Assembly (NCBI GenBank): GCA_964581355.1
Contig: CAZOOA010000071.1
Span: 1-14,084 of the forward strand
Length of the DNA stretch: 14,084 nucleotides
Direction of reading: 5' to 3'
From: CAZOOA01 sp964581355
Lineage (GTDB): Bacteria > Bacillota > Dethiobacteria > DTU022 > UBA8154
In this document: piece after piece, positions 1 through 7,644 of the stretch
Numbering within the stretch: position 1 is the first letter of the stretch
How the letters are laid out: each line of letters begins with the position of its first letter
Translations under genes and position numbers: made by a program
The notes under the pieces: generated by a model
Database searches by the model: none
Told to the model about the DNA's origin: nothing
Seen by the model: only the letters and a program-made list of their open reading frames with translations

Positions 1-48
1 ATCGGCTCCGGTTATCTTCGTGGAAACGATATGCTTACGTTGTATTTT

Positions 49-55
49 GGGAGGG
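49..55 (+). promoter_or_regulatory. Ribosome binding site of the PIG-L gene
   Basis: GGGAGGG ends 9 bases before the ATG at 65. It decides the start against the in-frame GTG at 20. Confidence 0.7.
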
Positions 56-64
56 TTTGTTGTA

Positions 65-970
65 ATGAAGGAAGCGCTCAAAGGACTGACAGAGTGGCCG
101 CTGCGGGGCTTTAACAGGGTCTTTCTCTGCACGTACTATGCCCTGATGCGGAAACGGTATCAGCTGGAACCTGTGGAAAACCTGCAGCGGATGCGCCTGT
201 TGGTGCTGGCTCCTCACGTTGATGACGAAGTGATTGGCTGCGGGGGCTACCTGAGCTTCCTTGCCCGCCAGGACAATGTGATCCGGTGTATCTACACCAC
301 CGATGGAGCGGCCAGCATCCACCCGATGATGTCCCGCCGGGAAATCGCCCGGGCCAGGGAGAAGGAAGGGCGAGAGGTGGCCTCCTTTTACGGCTTTGAA
401 CCTCCCGTCTTTTTGGGCGAAGAAGACGGCAAGCTCTCCGTGGAACCGCCCACGGTCCAAAAGATCCGACCGTTCATTGAATCATTTGCCCCCGATGCAG
501 TCTTTCTGCCCTGTTTCCTGGACGGCCACCGGGACCATGTGGCCACTGCCGGTATCGGCCTGCAGGCCATGTCCAGGGCCGGGTTTCCCGGGGACTTTCC
601 CCTGTACCTGTATGCTGTCAACTCCCCGCTGACCTACTATACGGCCAACCGGTTTTTTGCCCTGCGGGAAGAGTGGGAGATAAAAAAGCAGGCCCTGGAG
701 CTATTCCAATCCCAGACCCTGCCTTTCGAGGTTTTTTTAACCCTGGACAGCTGCCGCAAAAATGCCCTCAGCAGGTCCCAGCGCCGGGGAGCCAAAGGGG
801 CAGAGTTCTATAGCTTCAGCACCTTGTCGGAGTACTACCGGGTCTTTGCCCTCTACGGCCCGGAAATGTATCGCAACTATCAACAGATCAGCAGCCCCCA
901 CAACCTGGTGCGACACTTTTTCAGCGGCTGGCCCCTGAAAAAAGAAGCGGGGGAACATTTCCGGGAATAG
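65..970 (+). CDS. PIG-L/LmbE-family deacetylase
   Basis: A 301-residue protein of the PIG-L (LmbE-like) family, zinc-dependent hydrolases that remove N-acetyl groups from sugars such as GlcNAc. The family signature is visible as PHVDDE at residues 50-55, with H51 and D54 as likely metal ligand and catalytic residue. The second metal motif is HRDH at 155-158, and the typical K-x-A...SQ segment lies at 207-218. There is no signal peptide, so it is probably cytoplasmic. I start it at the ATG at 65 because GGGAGGG at 49-55 is well spaced; an in-frame GTG at 20 has no visible ribosome site. It converges on the O-antigen ligase gene with 22 bases between stops and belongs to whatever plus-strand unit lies upstream. 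Deacetylation of the neighbouring cluster's polysaccharide or precursor is an inference; the substrate cannot be read from sequence. Confidence 0.88.
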   Translation: MKEALKGLTEWPLRGFNRVFLCTYYALMRKRYQLEPVENLQRMRLLVLAPHVDDEVIGCGGYLSFLARQDNVIRCIYTTDGAASIHPMMSRREIARAREKEGREVASFYGFEPPVFLGEEDGKLSVEPPTVQKIRPFIESFAPDAVFLPCFLDGHRDHVATAGIGLQAMSRAGFPGDFPLYLYAVNSPLTYYTANRFFALREEWEIKKQALELFQSQTLPFEVFLTLDSCRKNALSRSQRRGAKGAEFYSFSTLSEYYRVFALYGPEMYRNYQQISSPHNLVRHFFSGWPLKKEAGEHFRE

Positions 971-992
971 AAATTTCCGCGAACAGAAGCAG

Positions 993-2348
993 TTATACCT
1001 GCCTGTCGTCCTGCATGCGGCCTGCATCCTGCTGCAGGCGGATGCAGGAGAAGATCACAGCCAGGTTGAGCCAGAAGACAGTGATAATTTTGGGCATGTA
1101 GAGGATATGCTCACCGAAGCCCTGGATCATGACTCCCGCCGTGGCAGCCAGGGCAGCAATGGTTATATTTTTCAGGAAGGGATCAACAGCGCCTCGCAGG
1201 CTTTTGATCCCTTTTTTCATCACGCTGGCCAGCAGCCAGATAAACAGGGTAAAACCGACGATACCCGTTTCCACCAGGAACTGCAGGTAGGTATTGTGCA
1301 CGTGGAAGGGGGTCTTCACCCGGGTAATCATGTAATAGGGGTAGACCTCCAAAAAATTCTGGTAGCCCAAGCCCACCCCTGCAGCCCAGAAATCGCGGAT
1401 AATTCCCAGGGCCTCCCGCCAGACCACCAGGCGGTACAGGTTGGAGGTGTCATCCAGGCTGACAATAGTCACCAGGCGCTCCAGGATGACCTGGGGCATA
1501 AAAGCGACTCCCACAGCAGCCAAGGGAACCAGCAGCAAAAGAAATCGCCAGTCTTTGAGCAGGACAAAAAATACCAGGGCTGCAGCCAACCCGACCCAGC
1601 CCCCCCGGGAAAAAGTCAGCAGCAGGGTCAGCCCCATCAACGCCGTGATCCCCAGGAAAAGGGACCGTTTCCAGGCATCCCGGACCGACAAGCCCAGGGC
1701 CAACCCGAAGGGGATCAGCATCACCAGGTACTCGGCCAAAATATTGGGGTTGCCGAAGACGGAATAGACCCGGGTTCGGAGCAGCGGGTGGCGGTCCACA
1801 TCCACCCAGGCCGATTCCACCGGGACCCCGATAATATACTGGTAGATGCCGTGGAAGGACACCACCAGGGCTGCCAGCAGGCTGAAGGCCAGGAACCGGT
1901 ACAGCCGCTCCTTGCTGTCCAGCTGGTTCACCAGGGTGAAAAACAGGACAAAGGAAACGGCGTAAATGGATAGTTCCCGCACACTGCCCTGGGGGTTCAA
2001 GGCAATGGCGCTGAAGACAAAGACGGCAGCGATAAACAGCACCAGCACGGGCTCCGAGGCCACCGGCTCCAGCTTGATCTTCCGCTGCCAGACCCGGTGC
2101 AGGAGAAAAGAAAAACCCACCAGCCCTCCCAGCAGAAGCAGGCTTGTATTGGGCAGGAAAGGCAAAAGTCCAGCCACCAGGTACAGGCCGGCAGCCGGAT
2201 TGTACAGCACGGCCCCGGCAGCCAGGGCAGCAGCCAGGTACTTGACCAGGGTTTCCAGGGGATAGAAGTAGAAGCCCAGGGCCAAGGCCAGGCCGGCAGC
2301 CAGGCAAAGCAGGTGGTGAGGCAGCTCCTTTTTTACGTAGGCCTGCAT
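993..2348 (-). CDS. O-antigen ligase/polymerase family membrane protein (Wzy/WaaL-like)
   Basis: A 451-residue polytopic membrane protein with about ten to twelve hydrophobic helices. It carries the hallmarks of the O-antigen ligase family (Wzy_C/WaaL/PglL superfamily): a GNPN-centred segment at 199-202, TFSRGGW at 245-251, a long extracytoplasmic loop at about 283-356, and HNTYLQFLVETG at 351-362, whose His is the conserved family residue. Members join undecaprenyl-linked glycans to each other or to an acceptor outside the membrane. Here the substrate is most likely the polymer begun by TagO in the same cluster, so it could act as polymerase or as ligase to the cell wall; sequence alone does not separate these. 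GGGGGTGA precedes the ATG. The start overlaps the upstream stop by one base (TAATG), which implies translational coupling. It is the last gene of the leftward block and has no evident terminator. Confidence 0.87.
   Translation of the reverse strand: MQAYVKKELPHHLLCLAAGLALALGFYFYPLETLVKYLAAALAAGAVLYNPAAGLYLVAGLLPFLPNTSLLLLGGLVGFSFLLHRVWQRKIKLEPVASEPVLVLFIAAVFVFSAIALNPQGSVRELSIYAVSFVLFFTLVNQLDSKERLYRFLAFSLLAALVVSFHGIYQYIIGVPVESAWVDVDRHPLLRTRVYSVFGNPNILAEYLVMLIPFGLALGLSVRDAWKRSLFLGITALMGLTLLLTFSRGGWVGLAAALVFFVLLKDWRFLLLLVPLAAVGVAFMPQVILERLVTIVSLDDTSNLYRLVVWREALGIIRDFWAAGVGLGYQNFLEVYPYYMITRVKTPFHVHNTYLQFLVETGIVGFTLFIWLLASVMKKGIKSLRGAVDPFLKNITIAALAATAGVMIQGFGEHILYMPKIITVFWLNLAVIFSCIRLQQDAGRMQDDRQV
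1021..1048. repeat. Nine-base perfect inverted repeat
   Basis: CCTGCATCC at 1021-1029 is the exact reverse complement of 1040-1048, with a 10-base loop. It lies in the last codons of the ligase gene, near the point where the two convergent genes meet. No T-tract follows on either strand, so it is not a standard terminator. Confidence 0.45.
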
Positions 2349-2911
2349 TATCGTTCACCCCCCGGCCCCGGCAGGGCCAAAAACCAGCGGACAAGACCCA
2401 GGATCCTGCTTTCATCCAGGGCGGCCTCCAGTTCCAAGCGGTAAAAGCGCAGCAGAAAAGTGAGCACCAGCAGCGCCGAGAAAAAGAGCAGGGAACGGGC
2501 GGAATAAGCCTGCAGCACCAGCCTGATCAGCAGGTTGGCCGCCAGGAAAACCAGGAAAACATCCATTAACACTTTCACCGGCGAAGCCTGCAAATGAGTC
2601 TGGTAATGCTGCAGCAGCCCCACGACCCTGCTGCCCGGCCGCCCCCGGGCCAACAACCGGGACAGCAACAGCAGCAGGGCTTTGATCCGGGCCGATACCC
2701 CCGCGATGCAGGCAAACGTTTTGCTCCCATGCCACAGGGTGAGCGAGTCCTGGACCCAGAAGACGCGGAAAAAAGCACTCCCCTGCAGCCAACCCTTAAA
2801 GGCAGCGGCAAAACGGCTTGCCAGCCGGCATGTCAGGCTGTGGCGATATGCCCCCTGTAAAAAGCTTAACAGGGCATAAATCAAGCGATAACAGAAGCTG
2901 TATGCTAACAT
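2348..2911 (-). CDS. Hypothetical membrane protein
   Basis: A 187-residue protein that I do not recognise. Two strong hydrophobic helices lie side by side at about 113-135 and 137-157, joined by a very short turn. Weaker hydrophobic stretches occur near 5-18, 66-86 and 171-181. The amino-terminal half is rich in basic and aromatic residues, with no catalytic motif that I can see. AAGGA lies 8 bases before the ATG, and the upstream DUF4330 stop (TAA) leads straight into that site. Its own stop overlaps the ligase start by one base. The tight coupling on both sides suggests it works with the ligase-family protein or DUF4330, perhaps as an accessory subunit in the membrane; this is inference from position only. 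Confidence 0.7.
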   Translation of the reverse strand: MLAYSFCYRLIYALLSFLQGAYRHSLTCRLASRFAAAFKGWLQGSAFFRVFWVQDSLTLWHGSKTFACIAGVSARIKALLLLLSRLLARGRPGSRVVGLLQHYQTHLQASPVKVLMDVFLVFLAANLLIRLVLQAYSARSLLFFSALLVLTFLLRFYRLELEAALDESRILGLVRWFLALPGPGGER

Positions 2912-2923
2912 CCCAACCGTCCT

Positions 2924-3415
2924 TTACTCAAAGTCGTATTCCAGCACCGTGCTGGCAACCGAATAATCCCGGGTATAAAGGGTGATGGAGGTTCCCACCC
3001 GCAGTTCATGGGAGGCAATGCGGAAAACATGCCCCAAATCATGCCCCAGGGCATCCAGGGTCAGGTAGACACTGTAGCGTTCAGGAATTTCCGCCCAGAC
3101 CACCCGCCCGTCGGCAGTGCTGACCTGTTTGCGGTGCTTTTCCCATTCCTTGTCCACCACAGTGCCCACAGCCTGGCCGCCGGCAGCGTCCCGCACCACG
3201 TCCCCCTCCTGGATGGCGTCGACAGTCTCCTGGCGGACCTCGTTGATCACCACTTTGACGGTCACCGGCGTGCTGCCGATTTCATGGCGCATCTCCCGCA
3301 CCCCGGTGAAGCGCAGCACCACCGCCGCGGCAAGCACCAAAATTGCCGCGATTACAAACAGGTCGATGATATTGATCCATCCGAACAGTTTCCCCTTGTG
3401 GTCGATAATCTTCAA
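2924..3415 (-). CDS. DUF4330 family membrane-anchored protein
   Basis: A 163-residue protein that I assign to DUF4330 by its amino terminus: IDHKG at 4-8, then FGWINIIDL at 11-19 running into one transmembrane helix at about 17-36. The rest (about 45-163) is a beta-rich domain with repeated V-x-V stretches, predicted outside the membrane. No function is established for the family, though members often sit in envelope-polysaccharide clusters. The start is a TTG at 3413-3415, preceded by AGGAG ten bases upstream (3426-3430) that directly adjoins the stop of the csaB fusion. No ATG or GTG is better placed. The single-pass anchor plus external domain would suit a scaffold or accessory factor for polymer assembly; this is inference. 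Confidence 0.8.
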   Translation of the reverse strand: MKIIDHKGKLFGWINIIDLFVIAAILVLAAAVVLRFTGVREMRHEIGSTPVTVKVVINEVRQETVDAIQEGDVVRDAAGGQAVGTVVDKEWEKHRKQVSTADGRVVWAEIPERYSVYLTLDALGHDLGHVFRIASHELRVGTSITLYTRDYSVASTVLEYDFE

Positions 3416-3430
3416 CAGTCTTTCTCTCCT

Positions 3431-5557
3431 TTACGTGCGTTGATGGCTTCTTAATACTTTTCGATAGATGCCCAGGTGTTCCTGCCCCAAACGCTCCAGG
3501 GAAAAATTTTCCCGGGCATGCCGGTACAAATTTTCGCCCAGGCGCGCAGCGATATCNNNNNNNNNNNNNNNNNNNNNNNNNNNNNNNNNNNNNNNNNNNN
3601 NNNNNNNNNNNNNNNNNNNNNNNNNNNNNNNNNNNNNNNNNNNNNNNNNNNNNNNNTGGACGCGATCCTGCAGGCCCAGGCTGTCGCGGAAGGAGATAAG
3701 CCTTCTTTTCTCCTCCCCGTCCCCGGCAATGAGAAAGTGGACCCCGGGATGCTCCTGCAGCACGTTCTTCGCTCCGCGGATGAACAGCTCATGGTCTTTG
3801 ACCGGATGCAAACGCCCCATGATCCCCACCAGTTTTGCCCGGGGGGAAATCTCCAGGCCGTACTGCTGAAAGAATGTTTCCCGGTCGCAGTTGTCTACGG
3901 GAACCTGAAAATCGATCCCGTTATAGGTGACAAAAATCCGGGCCGGGGGAAAACCGCGCCCGGCCAGCATTTCCTTAAAATTGTCGGAAACAGCCACATA
4001 ATAATCGAATTTCCGCAGGGCCCAGGCGTTCAGGGTGGTATAGACCATGTTTTTATAGAAACTGCCCTGGAAGTCCAGCTTGTAATCGCTGTGCATGGTG
4101 GTCAGGGCCGGGATGTCGATTTTTTTGCGCAGGACAGCCGCTACAAAATTGGCCCGGGCCCCGTGACAGTGCAGCACGGTAAATCCTTCCCGGGCGATCA
4201 CCTCTTTTAACTGCCGGACCACACCCAAATCATAGCGCCTTCGCTGGGGGATCACCCGGATATCCAGCCCTATCTCCCGGGCCTCCCGGGAAAAATCACC
4301 TTCCATGAAACAGACGATGGAGACGGGGATCCGTTTTTGCAGTTCCTGGAGCAGGGACAGGACATGGGTTTTGGCCCCGCCGGTATCCCCGCCGCTGATC
4401 AGGTGCAGTGCCTTGATCTCCGGTTCTTCCCTTGCTTGCGGCTCCCCGAAGAAATGGGTGTAAATGCCCTGGCCGCAGCGCCGGGCCTCCTGCCGGAATT
4501 CCTGGATTCCTTCTTCCAGCCGTTTTTTGATCTCTTCCCGGTTTTGCCAGGTTGCCTGGCAGTGGGTGGACAGGGTTTCCGCCTGGAGCGTTTCCACCCG
4601 GTCGGCAAAGGGCAGGCCCAGCTGGCCCAAAAAGGCGCTGATCTTGGGATCATAATAGATGCCCACCAAAGGCACCCTGGCCATGGCGGCAAAAATCAAA
4701 GAGTGCAGCCGCACCCCCACCTGCAGGTCCAGATGGGAAAACACCGATAGAAGCTCTTCCGGGGCCAGTTCTTCCTCCACGACCCGCACCCGGTCCCGGT
4801 GCTGCATCATCGAGGCCGTATAGTTGGAAATGGGCAGATCTTTCTTGGGAAACATGGGAATAAACAGGATCCGGGCGTCCAGCCGTTCAACCAGCAGGTC
4901 TGCTGTTCTGGCCACTTCTTCCAGGTATTGCTGCTGGCCCAGCCATTCCCGGACGCATAATCCCACCAGGGGCCCCTGTCCTGTAAGTTCTTCCAGAATC
5001 CCCTCGACGACCGTTCCGCCATCCTGGCGGCTGGGCTCAAGGAAAAAAGCCGGGTCCACAGTAACCCAGACAGGCGGCCTGTCTACACCCAGGGAGTCCA
5101 GTTCCTGGCGGGACTCGCTGTCCCGGACAGTCACCAGGTCAACCCGGTTAATAATCCAACCGGCGATAAGCCGGTTGATTTTCCGCTGGATGGGGCCGAC
5201 CCCGTGGGCATAGAGCACGGTGGGAACACCCAACAGTTTGGCCAGCAAGACCAGGCCCAGGTAATAGAGCACGGACAGGCCGTAGCCGGTCTTGTCCTGC
5301 AGCAGGCTGCCTCCCCCGCTGATAAACAGGTCGCTGCCCCAGATGGCCCGGGCAATGGCAAACAGGTTGACCCTGCTGACGGCCTTGACATCGTAACAGA
5401 GGGTGGTCTTGTCCGGGCTGGCCGAAAGCACCGTAATATCCAGCGGCATTCCTTCCCGGTCGGCCTGGTGACGCAGCATTTTCAGGATGCTGACCAAAAT
5501 CACCTCGTCGCCGGCGTTATTAAACCCGTGGTAACCGGAGATTATTATTTTTCTCAT
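3431..5557 (-). CDS. csaB: Fused polysaccharide pyruvyl transferase CsaB and GT4 glycosyltransferase
   Basis: A two-domain protein of 708 codons including 34 undetermined ones. Residues 1 to about 370 are CsaB (polysaccharide pyruvyl transferase family), which adds pyruvate ketals to ManNAc of the secondary cell wall polysaccharide so that SLH domains can bind. Visible marks are GYHGFNNAGDE at 8-18, GGGSLLQD at 81-88, AHGVGPI at 117-123 and GVRLHS at 281-286. Residues from about 381 are a GT-B glycosyltransferase (GT4): GGDTGGAKTH at 389-398, CHGARAN at 464-470 and GIMGRLHPVKDHE at 578-590. A run of N at 3557-3656 removes the segment expected to hold the E-x7-E nucleotide-sugar motif. I start it at the ATG at 5555-5557 (GGGGGG seven bases upstream), which overlaps the DUF5693 stop by four bases. 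The frame stays open further upstream to 5737, but that part is DUF5693 coding sequence. No start codon lies near the domain junction, so the fusion looks genuine. Confidence 0.88.
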   Translation of the reverse strand: MRKIIISGYHGFNNAGDEVILVSILKMLRHQADREGMPLDITVLSASPDKTTLCYDVKAVSRVNLFAIARAIWGSDLFISGGGSLLQDKTGYGLSVLYYLGLVLLAKLLGVPTVLYAHGVGPIQRKINRLIAGWIINRVDLVTVRDSESRQELDSLGVDRPPVWVTVDPAFFLEPSRQDGGTVVEGILEELTGQGPLVGLCVREWLGQQQYLEEVARTADLLVERLDARILFIPMFPKKDLPISNYTASMMQHRDRVRVVEEELAPEELLSVFSHLDLQVGVRLHSLIFAAMARVPLVGIYYDPKISAFLGQLGLPFADRVETLQAETLSTHCQATWQNREEIKKRLEEGIQEFRQEARRCGQGIYTHFFGEPQAREEPEIKALHLISGGDTGGAKTHVLSLLQELQKRIPVSIVCFMEGDFSREAREIGLDIRVIPQRRRYDLGVVRQLKEVIAREGFTVLHCHGARANFVAAVLRKKIDIPALTTMHSDYKLDFQGSFYKNMVYTTLNAWALRKFDYYVAVSDNFKEMLAGRGFPPARIFVTYNGIDFQVPVDNCDRETFFQQYGLEISPRAKLVGIMGRLHPVKDHELFIRGAKNVLQEHPGVHFLIAGDGEEKRRLISFRDSLGLQDRVXXXXXXXXXXXXXXXXXXXXXXXXXXXXXXXXXXDIAARLGENLYRHARENFSLERLGQEHLGIYRKVLRSHQRT
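3557..3656. other. Assembly gap (100 N)
   Basis: Exactly 100 undetermined bases, the conventional placeholder for a gap of unknown size. It lies in the carboxy-terminal half of the GT4 domain. GT4 enzymes usually have about 75-80 residues between the flanking landmarks (DRV before, DIAARLG after), whereas 34 are modelled here. The true gap is therefore probably nearer 230-250 bases. Confidence 0.95.
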
Positions 5558-7578
5558 GCTGCATCCCCCCATTTCTCCGCCAGGTAGATCAGGATAAAGA
5601 GCAAAGCGGTAAGGACTACCCCCACCAGCAAACCGATCCAGAGGCTGTTCAGCGTGCGGAACAGGGAGATGGAGACTGGAGTCGTCCAATGGAGGAAGGA
5701 ATTGACGATGGAAATGGCCCCGATAGCGCCGGCGCAAAAAGCAAAGCCGGTCAAGAGGGGATACTTCAAGCCCCGCCAGGCCACCAGGGACAGGGCTAAA
5801 AGAGCCAAGGGATGCCCCACCAGCAGCTCTTTAAAGCGCGGCCGAACCACCAGGTGTTCCAGGAAAAAATAGCGAAGCTGCACCTCCTGGGATGAAATGG
5901 TCATATCCTCGGTATGGCCGCTGCGCAGCACATAGAAATAGAGAACCAGCCCCGCGGCGGCAAAAAACAACAACTGGCGCAGCTGAATGCGGGCATTCAA
6001 CGTCTTCCAGGCCAGCCCCACCAGGTAAGACAGGCGCCAGCGGCTCTGCCCCAGCCCCACCACGGTCAGGGTGTGGATAAAGACCAGGGCCAGGGGGACC
6101 AGGTAGGCAATTTTTACACCCCGGTACACTGCTGTGCCGGATAAAAAATATGGGCCGGCCGTCAGGGCATAGGCGATCACCCCACCGGCCAGGGCCAGAG
6201 CCACCGTCTTGAAAAAAGCACCCCCAACGAACAAAAACCGCCGGCCGCCCCCTGCAATCATCGCTTTCCCCATAGAGCGGTTTTCGCTATCCAGGCTGTG
6301 ACGGTAAAGAGCCGATGTAAAGTTTAACTGCTGCGAGATAACCGCCAGGGCGGGAAATACCATCGCCGCAGATAGCGACAGAAGCCGGGCCGCCGTATTA
6401 AGATTCAAGACCAGCAAAGCCAGCGCCAGGATCACTGTGCCGGCGGCCAGGAGGATCCAGAAAATTTTCCTGTTTTTGATCTCCAGGCAGCGGTCCAGCA
6501 GCAAAAGTCCCGGTGCCAGGACACCGCCTAAACCCAGGACGAAAAGCAGGCCCCGGGAAAGTTCTGTCATTTCCATGGGCCGGGCCGGCCCGAAGCTGTA
6601 ACCCTGTTCCTCTAAGGTTCCTGTGATCGCAGTCAGGGTTTCTTCGGCCTGCTGGGCCAGGTTTCCGCCCCGGTCCAAATCGAAACGCACATAAAGCAGG
6701 CGGATGTTGTCCTCAACCACACTGGAGGAGATCAATACCGGGGGTACCTTGGGGTAGTTGCTGTGCACCAGCACAGAAGGATAGTCGCTCTGCTCCATCA
6801 AGGGAGCCATCCCGTGCTGGGGAACGATATATTTAATCACACCCACGGGACGCCCCGTGGATTGAAGGAAATCGTCTGTCTGATCCAGGTAAGCAGGATG
6901 GCCTGTTACCGCAGGGCCATCAAAGACGACGGTGGAAATCCCGTCCAGGGCAGCAAAGCGCTCCAAGACTTCTGAAACCGCCTCGGGGCTGTGCAGGTGG
7001 TCATTATCCGGGCGCGGGACCAGGTAGAAGCCCCGATCCCGATATGTTTGAACGGTCTCCCGGTCAAGGGTCACGCGAAAATCAGGATGGATAAAATAGC
7101 CGGTTTCCAGCAGGAAGCCCTCTTCCAGGGGAATTATCTCCGCCTGGCGTTTTAGCTTTAAAGCCATGCTCTGCTGCACCGTCTCAGCCAGGCCCGCATC
7201 GTCGACCAGCAGGTAGGCGCTGTCGGGGTCGAGCTCCCCCTGCAGGTCCAGGGTGGACAGGACAGGGTCTGCTTTGCCCAGCTTCGTTGTCCTCATCAGT
7301 TCGGTCCCGGTTTTGTAATGCAGCAGACCGCTATACTCCTCCAGGTATTCCAGGCTGCTTTCCCGCACGGCGATACTGGTGACCCCCCACTTTTGCAGCC
7401 CGGTGAGAAAGTCATCCCGGTCAACCCCTGACTGGCGGATGATTTCCATGATTTCCTGGTGATCAACAGTAATTTCAACCTGCCGGTTTTCCCGGGCAAA
7501 GCGGTCATTTTGCTGGGCAACATACAGGGCCGTGACCAGCGAGATGCAGACCAGCAGGACAAGAATCTTTTTCCACAA
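5554..7578 (-). CDS. DUF5693 family polytopic membrane protein
   Basis: A 674-residue protein matching DUF5693, a family of unknown function. It has a hydrophobic anchor at about 4-20, then a soluble, probably extracytoplasmic region to about residue 335 with alternating strands and helices (for example a strand at STVVFDG and another at GVIKYIV). The remaining half has about eight to ten hydrophobic helices and ends just before the csaB start. I see no enzyme signature. The start is a TTG at 7576-7578, with GGAGG at 7590-7594; nearby ATG and GTG codons are in the wrong frame. Its stop overlaps the csaB start by four bases (ATGA), so the two are probably translated together. The position between the ManNAc epimerase and CsaB suggests a role in export, assembly or modification of the pyruvylated polymer. 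A transport role is conceivable because no flippase is visible in the window, but that is conjecture. Confidence 0.83.
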   Translation of the reverse strand: MWKKILVLLVCISLVTALYVAQQNDRFARENRQVEITVDHQEIMEIIRQSGVDRDDFLTGLQKWGVTSIAVRESSLEYLEEYSGLLHYKTGTELMRTTKLGKADPVLSTLDLQGELDPDSAYLLVDDAGLAETVQQSMALKLKRQAEIIPLEEGFLLETGYFIHPDFRVTLDRETVQTYRDRGFYLVPRPDNDHLHSPEAVSEVLERFAALDGISTVVFDGPAVTGHPAYLDQTDDFLQSTGRPVGVIKYIVPQHGMAPLMEQSDYPSVLVHSNYPKVPPVLISSSVVEDNIRLLYVRFDLDRGGNLAQQAEETLTAITGTLEEQGYSFGPARPMEMTELSRGLLFVLGLGGVLAPGLLLLDRCLEIKNRKIFWILLAAGTVILALALLVLNLNTAARLLSLSAAMVFPALAVISQQLNFTSALYRHSLDSENRSMGKAMIAGGGRRFLFVGGAFFKTVALALAGGVIAYALTAGPYFLSGTAVYRGVKIAYLVPLALVFIHTLTVVGLGQSRWRLSYLVGLAWKTLNARIQLRQLLFFAAAGLVLYFYVLRSGHTEDMTISSQEVQLRYFFLEHLVVRPRFKELLVGHPLALLALSLVAWRGLKYPLLTGFAFCAGAIGAISIVNSFLHWTTPVSISLFRTLNSLWIGLLVGVVLTALLFILIYLAEKWGDAA

Positions 7579-7589
7579 AACGTAACATT

Positions 7590-7594
7590 CCTCC
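7590..7594 (-). promoter_or_regulatory. Ribosome binding site supporting the TTG start of DUF5693
   Basis: GGAGG on the minus strand lies 11 bases before the TTG at 7576-7578. An ATG in between (7588-7590 region) is out of frame. The rather long spacing and the TTG codon suggest modest translation. Confidence 0.55.
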
Positions 7595-7644
7595 CCCTGG
7601 GGCAGGCAATTATCATCAACGACAGCGTCAAAACGAATCTGTGC

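Noticed and set aside
917..942. Eight-base inverted repeat TTTTTCAG/CTGAAAAA near the end of the PIG-L gene
   Set aside because: It lies within coding sequence and ends in A rather than T on both strands, so it cannot act as an intrinsic terminator. Probably coincidental.
1107..1973. A 288-codon open frame on the plus strand opposite the ligase gene
   Set aside because: Its translation is rich in Gln, His and Pro with no hydrophobic core, as expected from the antisense of a GC-rich membrane-protein gene. The minus-strand frame has clear family motifs.
1450..2415. A 321-codon minus-strand frame overlapping the ligase gene
   Set aside because: It is the +1 shadow of the ligase gene, giving a Gly/Pro/Ala-rich product with no motifs.
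3476..4210. A 244-codon plus-strand frame across the N-run
   Set aside because: It is antisense to the GT4 domain, runs through undetermined bases and resembles no family.
5558..5737. An extended csaB start at 5737
   Set aside because: The extra 60 residues lie within the DUF5693 coding region in another frame and do not resemble CsaB. The ATG at 5555-5557 gives the standard amino terminus.
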